Notes: a model not told the origin generated them from the letters alone. A stretch of DNA of 64,000 nucleotides from Microbulbifer sp. VAAF005 (GCF_030012985.1 NZ_CP120233.1:1302001-1366000); one strand, 5' to 3'; positions 43,199-52,691 are shown, numbered from the stretch's first letter. Numbers and translations: made by a program.

Positions 43199-43599
43199 TG
43201 CTGGACGATTTACATATTCACGATTTTTACCGGGATGCCGGCAGGATACTGCTGGCAATGTTTAATCAATTCCCGGTACCGGCAACCGTTTACGTGGAAG
43301 ATATTTCCGGCCCCGACTCACCGGACGAATACGGGCTGCACTCCCCCCGCCATTTAGCCTGCCTGGGATCCATGACCTGGCTTAAGCAGAGCGGCTACAT
43401 CAATTTTTCCCAGCTGGTGCGCCAGGAGGCGATGGAGGATGCGGTATTAACCCACAAGGGATTCCTGCTAATGATTAATGCCGGAGCCGAGTCCGGGCAG
43501 AGCAACGCCCAGTTGCTCAACAGTGCTGTGCGCGAGGGATCATCAGGCCAGTTGCAGGCGCTGATGGAGCGCTTGATGCGGGAGTTTGCCGCGCTGTAA
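43198..43599 (+). CDS. Conserved protein of unknown function, coupled to alaA
   Basis: 133 residues, no signal or membrane segment. The chain FYRDAGRILLAMFNQFPVPA, then LGSMTWLKQSGYINFSQLVR and AVLTHKGFLLMI, looks like a winged-helix fold (helix, helix, then a beta hairpin). No catalytic motif. The start shares one base with the alaA stop, so translation is coupled. I recognise it only as a gammaproteobacterial conserved hypothetical. Confidence 0.7.
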   Translation: MLDDLHIHDFYRDAGRILLAMFNQFPVPATVYVEDISGPDSPDEYGLHSPRHLACLGSMTWLKQSGYINFSQLVRQEAMEDAVLTHKGFLLMINAGAESGQSNAQLLNSAVREGSSGQLQALMERLMREFAAL

Positions 43600-43633
43600 G
43601 AGGCTCCTTAATGCGCGGCATTGGCAATCGTCA

Positions 43634-44574
43634 TTACTGGGATTGGCGACGATATTTAACGTGCAACATTTTTAGGGCAGCATCCGGGTCCCGATCAGGG
43701 AAATCCGGGTTCTGCTCCAAGCGAGCTACAACTTCATAACCGCTGTCAGATCCGAGGATTAACTCTCTAAATTGGGCTTCGCTGTGCCGGGGCGAGTTGA
43801 TCACCATCAGCAGATCCGCCTCAGCGGCGAGACAAGCGGGCAGCTGCCTCAGCAACTTTTCATAATTCTGGCTGACATCGAAGCGACCTTTTTGACGTGT
43901 CGGCGGATCGACAATGCCCAGGTCAAAGGGGCCGCGACGGTCGAAGCGCTTGAATTGACGCAGTGCATCGAATTGCAGGAACTGAACCCCTTTGAGCGAC
44001 AGCCCATTAACCTCGTGATTTTCCCGTCCGCGATTTAAAACACCGCGATTGACATCCACATTGACAATATCGATATCACCTGCCGCTCGCGCGACCGCAG
44101 AAAAGGCACAGGTGAAAGCGAAAAGATTGAGCATTTTTGCCGACGCCTGCCCAGCTCTTGCACGCACCTGCTCCTCAAGCCAGGCCCTGCCCGGCTCAAT
44201 ATCCAGGAAGAAACCAACATTTTGTCGATCAAACGTGAGGGGGAATTTAAGGTCTCCACGCTGCGCGACCGGGTCTGTTACCGGTTCGCCAAAGTGCCAC
44301 TGTAAAGGTGCCCCAGGGAGATAGCGTCGCTGCGCAGCGACCCCCTGATAACCTCGCGCCTCGGCCATTTGCCAGAGCTTTTCACACAGCTCTACTTCAC
44401 CTTCATATTCTTCAAAAAAGTCACCAACAAAGCGGGGAAAAAGCTGTCAACGCAGACCTGCTCCAAGCCCTCATAGCTGCGACCCCGGCCGTGAAAAAAA
44501 CGGCGGCTGTCGACAACATTTTGCCCTAATTTATTTTCTACCTGCTCCAGCAGTAACTGCCAATCTGCACTCAT
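43634..44574 (-). pseudogene. Class I SAM methyltransferase (RlmK/RlmI-like) with a one-base frameshift
   Basis: The N-terminal part (44574 to about 44420) has RRFFHGRGRSYEGLEQVCVD, the usual opening of this family. The rest (LPGAPLQWHFGEPV, FFLDIEPGRAWLEE, MLNLFAFTCAFSAVARAAGD and the catalytic-loop DPPTRQKGRF) is in another frame that begins FEEYEGEVELCEKLWQ. The two join if the run of six A at 44414-44419 (plus strand) were seven. The family methylates RNA or is uncharacterised. It may be broken or mis-sequenced. Confidence 0.8.
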
Positions 44575-44577
44575 CGC

Positions 44578-45729
44578 TTATTCAATATCCCCGTTACTCA
44601 GTGGATAAAGAATGGCATCCCGGTAGCCGGTAACCACTCGAATAAAACCACTCCACCGTTTATCAAGCTTGGGGTTACCGCTATCGATTAATAGCGGGCG
44701 CCCATGCAATTCCGTAATTTTTGTCTTAGTCGCAACCACGATTAAATTATCTCGCCCAACGCGCCGCAGTACATTGGCTGACAATTGTTGGTTACCCCGG
44801 CCAATTAAATGACCCTGGCCACCAATGGCGGTGAGAATGATTTTTACCGGCCCGCTGTGATCGGCAATAGCCTGTTCAATTTGCGGCGCACTGACATCCA
44901 ACTGCAACAACTGGCCATCCAGTAACAAATCCACCCCCAACAGTGTTCCCTCACAGCCCAACTCGCTGAGGATTGCCAATGTAGTAGAGCCTGGGCCAAC
45001 GACATACAGGGTTTGCGGGTCCAGGTCTTCGGTAATCTCTGCGGCGATATCCGCAACTGCCAGCTCTTCCACTTCGCGGCCGGCATTTTTTACCGCCTGT
45101 AAAAACTGACCTTCCTGGGGCACCAGCAATTCGCCGTAGTAACGCGTAGTTACCCGCCCACTGCGGAATGACTGCTCATCAATATCCCGCACTTCACGCT
45201 CAGCGAGGTCCACCAGCTGCCCCGCCATCAGACGGCGCAAAACCTCGCCACCCGCTTTAGGGGAAATCGCAAAACAGGCGGAATGCATTTTCACTCCGGC
45301 AGGAATACCCAGTACCGGGAAATTATCTCCCAGGGCATTGACGATATTTCTCGCAGTGCCGTCACCGCCAATAAAAACAATGAGGTCTGCACCATTGTTG
45401 CGGATTGTGGCTGCTGCACGCTCTGTATCTTCCGGTGAGGATGGCGAGCACTCGGCCACTCCCACTTCACAGACAGAAAAACCGAGTTTACGCGCTGTAC
45501 TGGCCCCCATATCGCCGGCAAAGCACAGGATTTCCAGCTCATCCTTATAGGGTTTTAACTCCTCAAGGGCCAGCGCCGCACGCTGATTTGCCTGGGGTTC
45601 GATACCTGCATCCAGCGCGCGTTGCACCGTTTCGGCACCATCGCTCCCCTTGAGACCCGCCGGGCCACCAATGCCAGCCCAGGGGTTAATAATTAAACCA
45701 AGCTTTTTTACTTGTTTACTTAACTGCAC
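44578..45729 (-). CDS. ATP-NAD kinase-like protein
   Basis: 383 residues. The diacylglycerol/NAD-kinase GGDGT motif is in IVFIGGDGTARNIVNAL, after a Rossmann-like LGLIINPWAGIGGPAGLKGS opening. The C-terminal half (LGVDLLLDGQLLQLDVS, then GQGHLIGRGNQQLS) is typical of the long family of 'ATP-NAD kinase' proteins near 370-390 residues. It may phosphorylate NAD or another nucleotide. GTG 45729 overlaps the pdxB end by 10 nt. Confidence 0.88.
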   Translation of the reverse strand: MQLSKQVKKLGLIINPWAGIGGPAGLKGSDGAETVQRALDAGIEPQANQRAALALEELKPYKDELEILCFAGDMGASTARKLGFSVCEVGVAECSPSSPEDTERAAATIRNNGADLIVFIGGDGTARNIVNALGDNFPVLGIPAGVKMHSACFAISPKAGGEVLRRLMAGQLVDLAEREVRDIDEQSFRSGRVTTRYYGELLVPQEGQFLQAVKNAGREVEELAVADIAAEITEDLDPQTLYVVGPGSTTLAILSELGCEGTLLGVDLLLDGQLLQLDVSAPQIEQAIADHSGPVKIILTAIGGQGHLIGRGNQQLSANVLRRVGRDNLIVVATKTKITELHGRPLLIDSGNPKLDKRWSGFIRVVTGYRDAILYPLSNGDIE

Positions 45730-46841
45730 GCCAACCCCAACACTTCCAGTTGCCGCTTCTCTTCGTCACCCAAAATCTGGGCTGAAGTTCTGTAGTGACT
45801 GAACTCCAGGCGCTCGGGGTACTCTTTACGCAGCAAATCAAAAGCCTTCTCCATCGGCACATCACCTGCTGCAGCCGCGCGCAGGCGGCGATCGTCCGCG
45901 CGGGGGTTGTACATCTGCAACAGTAATTCTTCTGCTGAGTCTCCCGTGATCTCTTTAGAGGTAACAGCCGGCTGATATTCCGCAGCCATAGGTGCAATAC
46001 CCAATTCCCGGCACAAGGCCTCGCGAATCATACGGGTGCCGGCCAGCTTCCCATCCAGGCTGTAACCGGCAATATGCGGTGTCCCCAGATCAACATGCTG
46101 CAATAATTCAGTATCGATATCCGGTTCGTTCTCCCATACGTCCAGTACGGAAGTAAAACGCTTGCCCCGCTGGATTTCCGCCAGCAGCGCCCGGTTGTCT
46201 ACCACCCCACCCCGGCCGGCGCTAATCAGTACGCTGCCATCGCGAAGCTGGCGCAACTGCTCTGCTCCAATCATATGGAAACTGGGGTAGGTGCCGCCCT
46301 TAACCAGCGGTGCGTGAAGGCAAACAATATCCTGGCTCAGCACCTTTGCCAGCTCACTCGCATCCGGGTTTTCCGGTAGCCAGGGATCGTAAACTGCGCA
46401 GGAAACCCCGAGGGCATGCAAGCGCTGTTGCAATAATCCGCCCACATTGCCGCAGCCCACTATGCCGAAGCTGCGCCCATGCCAGTCAATTTCCAGTGCG
46501 GCCAGGGTGCAGAAAACATACTCCACCACGGAGTTGGCATTGCAGCCAGGCGCGGCGCTCCAGAAGATCTCATTGCGTTCCAACCACTGGGTATCCAGGT
46601 GATCAGTGCCTATGGTGCAGCTGCCAACAAAGCGCACCCGGGTCCCCTCCAGCAGGCTTTGATCAACCTGGGTGACCGAGCGCACCAACAAAATATCCGC
46701 ATCAATCAATTGTTCTCGGCTCAAGGTGCGGCCGTGGTAGCGCTCCAGCGTTCCCAGATCACCGAAATACGCCTCCAACGCAGGAATATTCTCATCGGCG
46801 ACAATTTTTAATCCCGCACTCTGTGCAGCGCTATCCGTCAT
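45720..46841 (-). CDS. pdxB: Erythronate-4-phosphate dehydrogenase
   Basis: 373 residues of the D-2-hydroxyacid dehydrogenase family with the PdxB C-terminal dimer domain. Markers: IVADENIPALEAYFG start, NAD site GIVGCGNVGGLL, active-site SAGRGGVVDN (Arg), the Glu in WENEPDID, and PHIAGYSLDGKLAGT (His). It makes the second step of pyridoxal phosphate synthesis. ATG 46841 overlaps the exonuclease stop as ATGA. Confidence 0.95.
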   Translation of the reverse strand: MTDSAAQSAGLKIVADENIPALEAYFGDLGTLERYHGRTLSREQLIDADILLVRSVTQVDQSLLEGTRVRFVGSCTIGTDHLDTQWLERNEIFWSAAPGCNANSVVEYVFCTLAALEIDWHGRSFGIVGCGNVGGLLQQRLHALGVSCAVYDPWLPENPDASELAKVLSQDIVCLHAPLVKGGTYPSFHMIGAEQLRQLRDGSVLISAGRGGVVDNRALLAEIQRGKRFTSVLDVWENEPDIDTELLQHVDLGTPHIAGYSLDGKLAGTRMIREALCRELGIAPMAAEYQPAVTSKEITGDSAEELLLQMYNPRADDRRLRAAAAGDVPMEKAFDLLRKEYPERLEFSHYRTSAQILGDEEKRQLEVLGLACS

Positions 46842-47731
46842 GTAAGTTCTCCATCAACACCCGCTAAGGTGCGTTCAATCTTCTTGCTCAGGCCACCGAT
46901 ACCAAATTCCTCCGCCAGGGCTCGGGCCAGATAGACATCCACCGGCTGTGGGCACAAGTCTGCCAGCTTTATATCCAGGGGAACCCGCTCCTCAAGACTG
47001 GTCAGGCGCTTGGCGAGGTGCAGCTGCTCTTCGTATTCCTCTATCCGGGCCACCAATCCCTTGGCTCCGCGAATGGGCATTGCGGCAAGGGTATCGAGCT
47101 GCTCCAGCAACATTTCTATTGTGTCGAATATCTCTAACAGGCGTGCCGCTGTCTTTGGGCCAACGCCGGGTATCCCGGGAATATCATCGCTAGTGTCTCC
47201 CACCAGGGCCAGATAGTCGGGAATCTGCTCCGGGCGCACACCGAACTTTTCCCGTACACCTTCGCCATCCAGGTGCCGGTCGTTGGCAAAATCCCATAGG
47301 GATACAGCGCCCCGAGCCAGCAGCTGCCCCAGATCCTTGTCCCGGCTCACGACCACTGGGTTATGCCGGTGCAGCTTCCGGGTTAACGTGGCCAGTATGT
47401 CATCGGCCTCGTAGCGCTCACTGGAAAAGCTGGCAATACCCAGTACCTCAGCCATTTCCCGGCACGCCGCCAGCTGGAAAGCCAGGGCTTCATCGGGCAG
47501 TGCGCGACTGCACTTATAGTCCGGGTAAATCTCATTGCGAAAACAGCTTCCCAATGATTCGTCGAAGGCGCAGGCAATATAGCTCGGTTGTCGCGCCAAC
47601 ATATCCAGCAGGAAGTTAGTAAAGCCGTAAACGGCTTCAGTGGAGTAGCCACTGCTACTCTCCCAATTGGGCGGCAGCGCAAAGTAGTAGCGAAAAATAT
47701 ATACCGATGCGTCTATGAGATAACTATTCAA
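46838..47731 (-). CDS. 5'-3' exonuclease of the Xni/Pol I N-domain family
   Basis: 297 residues. The N-terminal acidic residues (YLIDASVYIFRYYFA), the Asp-rich YEADDILATL and VVVSRDKDLGQLL, and the helix-three-turn-helix GVGPKTAARLLEIFD are all present, followed by a charged C-terminus. It resembles the flap-exonuclease domain of DNA polymerase I and E. coli ExoIX (Xni). It trims RNA primers or flaps. It overlaps pdxB by 4 nt and the epmC end by 4 nt. Confidence 0.9.
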   Translation of the reverse strand: MNSYLIDASVYIFRYYFALPPNWESSSGYSTEAVYGFTNFLLDMLARQPSYIACAFDESLGSCFRNEIYPDYKCSRALPDEALAFQLAACREMAEVLGIASFSSERYEADDILATLTRKLHRHNPVVVSRDKDLGQLLARGAVSLWDFANDRHLDGEGVREKFGVRPEQIPDYLALVGDTSDDIPGIPGVGPKTAARLLEIFDTIEMLLEQLDTLAAMPIRGAKGLVARIEEYEEQLHLAKRLTSLEERVPLDIKLADLCPQPVDVYLARALAEEFGIGGLSKKIERTLAGVDGELT

Positions 47732-48290
47732 GAGAGATCCGCCAATTGGTAGCTGCCCCGGTCAAAAGGATTGGGACAACCGAATTCCTTCATCAGGGCT
47801 TCGGCGAATGCACGGGCCCGAGGGTTGGGCCGGGTATCACAATAGTCCAGAACTTGCTGCCAGATGGCCTTTTTAAACGAGTCGCTGGCGCCTAATTCAT
47901 TCTCCAGATTGTCGGCGCTCACGCGGAACTTGAGTCCGCAAGCCCGTGCAAAGATCCATTCAAGGGCCTGTGGCTTGACCTCTACCTGCTCGAACTCAGC
48001 CTGCTGGTCGGCACTGCGACCATCCGGTGCATACCAGTAACCGTAATCCGGCAACTGCCGCCGGGCCTCTCCGGCGACACACCAGTGCGCCACTTCATGC
48101 AAAGCGCTGGCGGCATAGTCCAGGGTGAACTCTACCTGGTGGTAGGTTTGACCTTCCCCCTGGGTCGGTAATAGGGCTCGCAAAAGCCCCCGCGAAGTCG
48201 GGTATTGAGCCCATTTGGGTCTGAAAAACAGTGATCGAAGACTCTGACGATACGATCAGCCATTGGCAGTTTCGTAGGAACAGAAGCCAT
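47728..48290 (-). pseudogene. epmC: EF-P hydroxylase (EpmC) gene with a one-base frameshift
   Basis: The C-terminal frame reads ASALHEVAHWCVAGEARRQL, with metal-binding His-Glu-x-x-His, then DYGYWYAPDGRSADQQAEFE and VEVKPQALEWIFARA, all typical of EpmC. The missing N-terminus is in another frame from ATG 48290: RIVRVFDHCFSDPNGLNTRL up to about 48160. The two join if the run of five C at 48156-48160 were six. A TTG at 48311 with GGAG upstream could be the true start. EpmC hydroxylates the modified lysine of elongation factor P. The frameshift could be a sequence error. Confidence 0.8.
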
Positions 48291-48604
48291 TTCTGCGGTT
48301 GCAACAGGCAAGGCGTTCTCCGGGATACCTCAAAGGCGGGGACTATATCAACGCCTGCGCCCCGATCAAAGCGCAGGCGCTTGCGGGGCGCAAAAGGCGC
48401 TGGTTGTATTTCGGCAAATCAACATATACCTTTAGGAACAGGGATGCCGCAGAGGGCGTGTCCTTCTAGCGTCTCCCCGAGGAGGGAATTAAAGCAATCA
48501 AACACCCTCCTGCCCCAGTCTTCCTTCAGAGGTAGGGCATTTCGCTGTCGCACCTTCATCTGACGTGGAGACGGTATACAACCGGCCCTGCAAGGAGGTG
48601 TTCC

Positions 48605-49291
48605 ATGACAGACCACAGTATCAACAATGTGGTTGACCTCTTCACCGGCGAGCCCATCGAAACTTCTGCGGACAGGCGCTTTATTCGCCTATCGCCGGAG
48701 CTAGACGGCTTGGAAATGCTCTACTCCAACAACTCCAGCGGCACAGATCTATATAGCCTGAAAGTTTTATGCTGGGGTCTCAAAGCAAATGGCGAGGTCG
48801 TAGGCCTCGTTCCCTGGTTAAACACTATAGTGGCCTGTCCCGACATCAAGGACCCTCTCGACGGACGCTTTGAGGGCTACTATGACCCCGGCATTGAGGA
48901 AATCTTCCATCAGCCCCCCATTCACAAGATCGTCGAGCTGGAGACTGCGGCGGAATACTTTGAATACGAGAGCAATAAAGCTGAGGAAGTACTCCAGGAG
49001 ATCCCCGACACCATCGGCACCCACGCTGTGTTTATGGATGAACAGCGCGAGAACCTGACACTGATTGAGGTCGTCAGCTGGAGGTTGCACGCCGACGGGG
49101 AGATTCACGGCATGCTAATAGACCACGATATTGTTGAAACCACTCCGGTTTTACCGGGGGATCACTGCCTGTACCCCGCGCAGGAGAGCGAGGGATTCCG
49201 GTACTTTTTCCAACACCATATCGCTAACAAAATTAAATCCGAGGACCCCGAAGCCCTGGCCGCTATCGCTGCCCTGGTGACAGCTCCCTAG
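48605..49291 (+). CDS. Conserved protein with an internal duplication, function unknown
   Basis: 228 residues, acidic, no signal or membrane segment. Two segments look alike: LKVLCWGLKANGEVVGLVPW (about 52-71) and IEVVSWRLHADGEIHGMLID (about 154-173), each followed by a Val/Pro-rich strand, so the protein seems to be a tandem repeat of one small beta-domain. The start has AAGGAGG ten bases upstream. It is divergent from epmC; function unknown. Confidence 0.7.
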   Translation: MTDHSINNVVDLFTGEPIETSADRRFIRLSPELDGLEMLYSNNSSGTDLYSLKVLCWGLKANGEVVGLVPWLNTIVACPDIKDPLDGRFEGYYDPGIEEIFHQPPIHKIVELETAAEYFEYESNKAEEVLQEIPDTIGTHAVFMDEQRENLTLIEVVSWRLHADGEIHGMLIDHDIVETTPVLPGDHCLYPAQESEGFRYFFQHHIANKIKSEDPEALAAIAALVTAP

Positions 49292-49366
49292 GGACTGTTG
49301 GGTCTTAATATTCAGGAGTGTGCCAGCCCCCGCCAATGGCATGGGGGCTGGAGCAACCGCGACCCG

Positions 49367-49597
49367 CTATTCCGCTTTTTTAATCCAGTAGACAAATTCG
49401 TCATTTTCCTCTGCGTGCTGTACCAGCTCATATCCAAGAAATTGGCAGAACTTGGGCACATCCCGCTGAGTGGAGGGGTCGGTAGCAACCATTTTCAACA
49501 CTTCACCATCGGCGACATTGCGCACCGCTGAATGCAGCATCATGACGGGTTCCGGGCACAGGAGGCCACGGGCATCTAAGGTGTGATCTGACTTCAT
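49367..49597 (-). CDS. tusA: TusA-type sulfur carrier
   Basis: 76 residues starting [20 protein letters not shown], with the sulfur-carrying Cys in GLLCPEP and the family strand [20 protein letters not shown]. TusA receives sulfur from IscS for tRNA 2-thiouridine and other uses. The frame is open upstream to 49690, but the family start is ATG 49597. It stands between two facing genes. Confidence 0.94.
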   Translation of the reverse strand: MKSDHTLDARGLLCPEPVMMLHSAVRNVADGEVLKMVATDPSTQRDVPKFCQFLGYELVQHAEENDEFVYWIKKAE

Positions 49598-49715
49598 AAG
49601 TATTATTGTGCGCAATTTTACCGCCGTCGTCATCTCCAGAGGCATGAGGGCCGCGCGGTAATTCCCCTGCGCCCGCACTAAAATCCTCATAGGGCTTACG
49701 CAATTCGGGCTGACA

Positions 49716-50003
49716 ATGATCTATGTGTTGATAGAACGGGAAATTGCGGCAGAAATGCAGGGCAGCTATGAAGAGGCTGCCCGCAAAATCCTCAGTTGCG
49801 CCTACCGCACCGTAGGCTTTATCGAGGGGCAGACCTATATCGAGAAGGGCAACCCCTTGCGGCGCTTTACACTCTCCAAATGGCAATCTGAGCTCCATTG
49901 GCAACACTGGTATACCAGCCAGGAGCGCCGCGCACAGATGAATCTACTCAACCCACTGATGGTGCGGGAAGAGCGCATTACTGTCCTGGAGATCGCAGCA
50001 TAA
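49716..50003 (+). CDS. Antibiotic biosynthesis monooxygenase (ABM)-like protein
   Basis: 95 residues with the ferredoxin-like layout of ABM dimers: strand [10 protein letters not shown], helix [32 protein letters not shown] and [16 protein letters not shown]. Such small proteins are monooxygenases, haem-degrading enzymes or unknown. It overlaps the end of the convergent hydrolase gene by 26 nt. Confidence 0.7.
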   Translation: MIYVLIEREIAAEMQGSYEEAARKILSCAYRTVGFIEGQTYIEKGNPLRRFTLSKWQSELHWQHWYTSQERRAQMNLLNPLMVREERITVLEIAA

Positions 50004-50832
50004 ACTGGGCAGCCAATTCTACTGCGGATTGCCAATGCTGAAGCTGGTTAAAACCGCTGGCGCGACGGGGTTTAAAGTCGTGATCGCCATCTTCCAGCCA
50101 CTCGACCTCTATGGTGTTCGCCAAACCGTAGCCTTCTACCTCAGCCCGGCTGCCTAATGGGTCGCGATCTCCCTGTATCACCAAGGTCTGGCAGCGAATA
50201 TCTACCAAGTGCTCGGTACGCAGCTTTTCCGGCTTGCCCTGGGGGTGAAACGGATATCCCAGGCATACGGCACCGGCAATCGCCTTCTGCCCCCAGTATT
50301 CATCCGCCAATAGACTCGCCACGCGCCCGCCCATGGACTTACCACCGATAAACAGGGGTAATTCGGGGCCTAACTGGACGATTTGCTCGCGGAAAGACTC
50401 TTGCAGCTGGGGCATGGTATTGGGTGGCCGCTTACTTCCCCCGGTGCGCCGCTGCGCCATATAGGGAAACTCAAAACGGACTACTTCCACACCCTGCTCA
50501 CACAACCCCTGCGCCAGGAACTGCATAAACTCACTGTCCATCGGTGCCCCGGCGCCATGGGCAAATAGAAAGCGCGCACGGGGCTCACTCGGGCTATCGA
50601 TTAACCATTCAGACATCGGGGGCAGGTCCTCGGCCAGGACCAGGTTTACAGTTTCTTCACCGGGCTCAAACCAGATCACCACTTGGCCGGATTGCAGCTG
50701 GCGACGCAGGCTGGCAACTTTGTCCACCAGTTCCACTTCACGCTCACCGTATTCGGTGCCCTCGCGAGTGGCGTACTCTTCCAGCAGACTTTGCAGGGTA
50801 TCGGCATCTAGTTGTTCGAAGGGAATAATCAT
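49978..50832 (-). CDS. Fusion of a YheU (UPF0270) domain and an alpha/beta hydrolase
   Basis: 284 residues. Residues 1-72 are a full UPF0270/YheU domain (MIIPFEQLDADTLQSLLEEY, REGTEYGE). From residue 73 the chain MSEWLIDSPSEPRARFLFAH begins a KANL3/Tex30-like hydrolase with FIGGKSMGGR (nucleophile Ser), GDRDPLG (acid) and EDGDHDF (His). In relatives I know, these are separate genes. Adding one C to the run at 50618-50622 would end YheU with ..PPDV and leave the hydrolase to start at ATG 50616 over an 8-nt overlap. So the fusion may be an artefact; neither function is established. Confidence 0.75.
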   Translation of the reverse strand: MIIPFEQLDADTLQSLLEEYATREGTEYGEREVELVDKVASLRRQLQSGQVVIWFEPGEETVNLVLAEDLPPMSEWLIDSPSEPRARFLFAHGAGAPMDSEFMQFLAQGLCEQGVEVVRFEFPYMAQRRTGGSKRPPNTMPQLQESFREQIVQLGPELPLFIGGKSMGGRVASLLADEYWGQKAIAGAVCLGYPFHPQGKPEKLRTEHLVDIRCQTLVIQGDRDPLGSRAEVEGYGLANTIEVEWLEDGDHDFKPRRASGFNQLQHWQSAVELAAQFMLRSPGQ

Positions 50833-50894
50833 ACAGCGACTAATTCAGGTAGGCTGGGAGCAGCCATAGCCACCCCCAGAATATTGTAAAACGA

Positions 50895-51707
50895 TCAGGA
50901 CTTGGGTTTGCGGAAGCGCAGGGTCATACGATCGCTCTCGCCGATAGCGAGATACTTTTCACGGTCCTCTTCACCCAAGCGCATTACCGGTGGTAAGGTC
51001 CATACGCCTTTGGGGTGGTCAGCAGTGTCTTTGGGGTTCGCATTTACCTCGCTGGCCTCTTCGAACTCAAAGCCCGCTTTTTTAGCCAGGTCGATAACAT
51101 ACTCCTGGGTGACATAACCACTTTTCACCATATCTTCCAGGCTGGTACCTGGCTTGGCACGGTGCTCAACGATCCCCAGAACACCACCGGGCTTCAGCGC
51201 GGCAAAAAAGCTGGCAAAAGCTTCATCGGCATAATCACGATACATCCAGTTGTGCACGTTGCGGAAAGTTACTACGGCATCGGCACTGCCTGCCGGAGCA
51301 ATCTCGCGACCGGTTTGCGGGGCAAACTCAGTCACAATTACTTTCTTGTAAGCCTTATCGTTAGCAGCCAGCTTTGCTTTGAAGTTCTTCAGGGAGCGCT
51401 TGAAGTAGTCGGACTCACTATTCTCAGGGAAGTGCGCCGCGTATAGGGTCCCCTTCTTGCTCAGGTAGGGCCCGAGAATTTCGGTATACCAACCGCCGCC
51501 CGGGGTAATTTCCACTACCGTCATATCCGGCTCGATCCCCATAAACTCCAGGGTCTCCGCTGGGTTGCGGTACTGATCGCGGGCGACATAATCCTTGTTG
51601 CGATGATCCCCCTTAATGGCAGCAGAGAAATCTGCGGCCTGGGCTGTGCCCGCCAAAGCCAGGGCACCGGCCAGGGCCACCAGGGATTTCTTAAAATTGC
51701 TCGTCAT
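50895..51707 (-). CDS. Class I SAM methyltransferase-like protein with a signal peptide
   Basis: 270 residues. A clear signal peptide (about 1-24, LAGALALAGTAQAA) precedes a methyltransferase fold: VVEITPGGGWYTEILGPYLS (motif I), ADAVVTFRNVHNWMYRDYAD (motif IV region) and FFAALKPGGVLGIVEHRAKP. SAM is not usually present in the periplasm, so an exported methyltransferase is odd; it may bind something else or meet a different donor. It starts 16 bp after the thiamine-binding gene on the same strand, with CAGGAAAA upstream. Confidence 0.82.
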   Translation of the reverse strand: MTSNFKKSLVALAGALALAGTAQAADFSAAIKGDHRNKDYVARDQYRNPAETLEFMGIEPDMTVVEITPGGGWYTEILGPYLSKKGTLYAAHFPENSESDYFKRSLKNFKAKLAANDKAYKKVIVTEFAPQTGREIAPAGSADAVVTFRNVHNWMYRDYADEAFASFFAALKPGGVLGIVEHRAKPGTSLEDMVKSGYVTQEYVIDLAKKAGFEFEEASEVNANPKDTADHPKGVWTLPPVMRLGEEDREKYLAIGESDRMTLRFRKPKS

Positions 51708-51723
51708 AGTTTTTCCTGTGTTG

Positions 51724-52029
51724 TTATCGTTGGTCCAACTTCATTTGCACACTGTCGATCTTATCCTGCATAGATTGCTCGCGGTCAATACGAGTTCCCA
51801 ATTTCAGACTGGAACTGATTCGGTCGGCGCCCATTTGATGCACTCGCTCGTGGCACTCTTTAACTGCCGCCATCACCTTATCCCAGTCCCCCTCGATATT
51901 GGTACCGTATGCGTGCAGGCGATAGGAAAGCCCCGCCTCTTCCAGCACCCGTTCACACTCAGCAACGTATTTACTGACGGAAACACCAACGCCGATAGGG
52001 ATCACACATAAGTCCGCAATCACGTTCAT
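51724..52029 (-). CDS. MTH1187-family thiamine-binding protein
   Basis: 101 residues. The opening MNVIADLCVIPIGVGVSVSK and the EEAGLSYRLHAYGTNIEGDW stretch are the family signature. These small ferredoxin-fold proteins bind thiamine or related compounds. ATG 52029 with GAGGGA upstream is preferred to an in-frame ORF start at 52068. It leads a two-gene unit with the signal-peptide methyltransferase. Confidence 0.85.
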   Translation of the reverse strand: MNVIADLCVIPIGVGVSVSKYVAECERVLEEAGLSYRLHAYGTNIEGDWDKVMAAVKECHERVHQMGADRISSSLKLGTRIDREQSMQDKIDSVQMKLDQR

Positions 52030-52160
52030 CAACAGTCCCTCGTTAAAGTACTTGGATATTGGTTTCAAAATAACGCTTTTGAGATTGGCCGATAGAGTTA
52101 TTCGACGAGATCCTATTACAATGTCAGCTCAACGTCTCTCGTGAAGCAAAGGAACCCTAT

Positions 52161-52691
52161 ATGCAACAGCATCTCGTTATCTCCATGATCTCTGATGACA
52201 AGCCCGGTGTCGTGGAAAAGCTTTCAGCAGTTATCGCAGATAACGGCGGCAACTGGGAAGACAGCCATATGGCCCACTTCGCTGGGAAGTTTGCCGGAAT
52301 CCTGCGGGTGGCGGTGCCCGCAGATAAAAGCGAGACACTTAAAGAGGCGTTATCAGCCCTGGCAAACGCAGGCTACAACCTGGTCATTGAAGATGCCATT
52401 GCAGTATCCGCCAAACCCCAGCAAACGCTGACGCTGAAACTGGTTGGCAACGACCGTCCCGGCATAGTCCGCGAGATCTCGCGCGCACTTACCGCTCACC
52501 ATATCAATATGGAGCATCTGGAAACCACTTACGGCAGCACCCCCTGGAGCGGTGAGCCCCTGTTTAATGCCGAGTGCACTATCAGTGTGGCCGAAGACAT
52601 AGATCTCGACGGCCTGCGTGACGATCTGGACCAGATTGCCAATGAACTCGGGGTCGAGATCGATTGCGAGGAGATCGCCACCCCCATCTAA
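52161..52691 (+). CDS. gcvR: GcvR-like ACT-domain regulator
   Basis: 176 residues with two ACT domains: HLVISMISDDKPGVVEKLSA and LTLKLVGNDRPGIVREISRA. The layout equals GcvR, which represses the glycine cleavage operon through GcvA, and binds glycine. The later HLETTYGSTPWSGEPLFNAE stretch is also typical. It is the first of a rightward run towards trmL. Confidence 0.85.
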   Translation: MQQHLVISMISDDKPGVVEKLSAVIADNGGNWEDSHMAHFAGKFAGILRVAVPADKSETLKEALSALANAGYNLVIEDAIAVSAKPQQTLTLKLVGNDRPGIVREISRALTAHHINMEHLETTYGSTPWSGEPLFNAECTISVAEDIDLDGLRDDLDQIANELGVEIDCEEIATPI

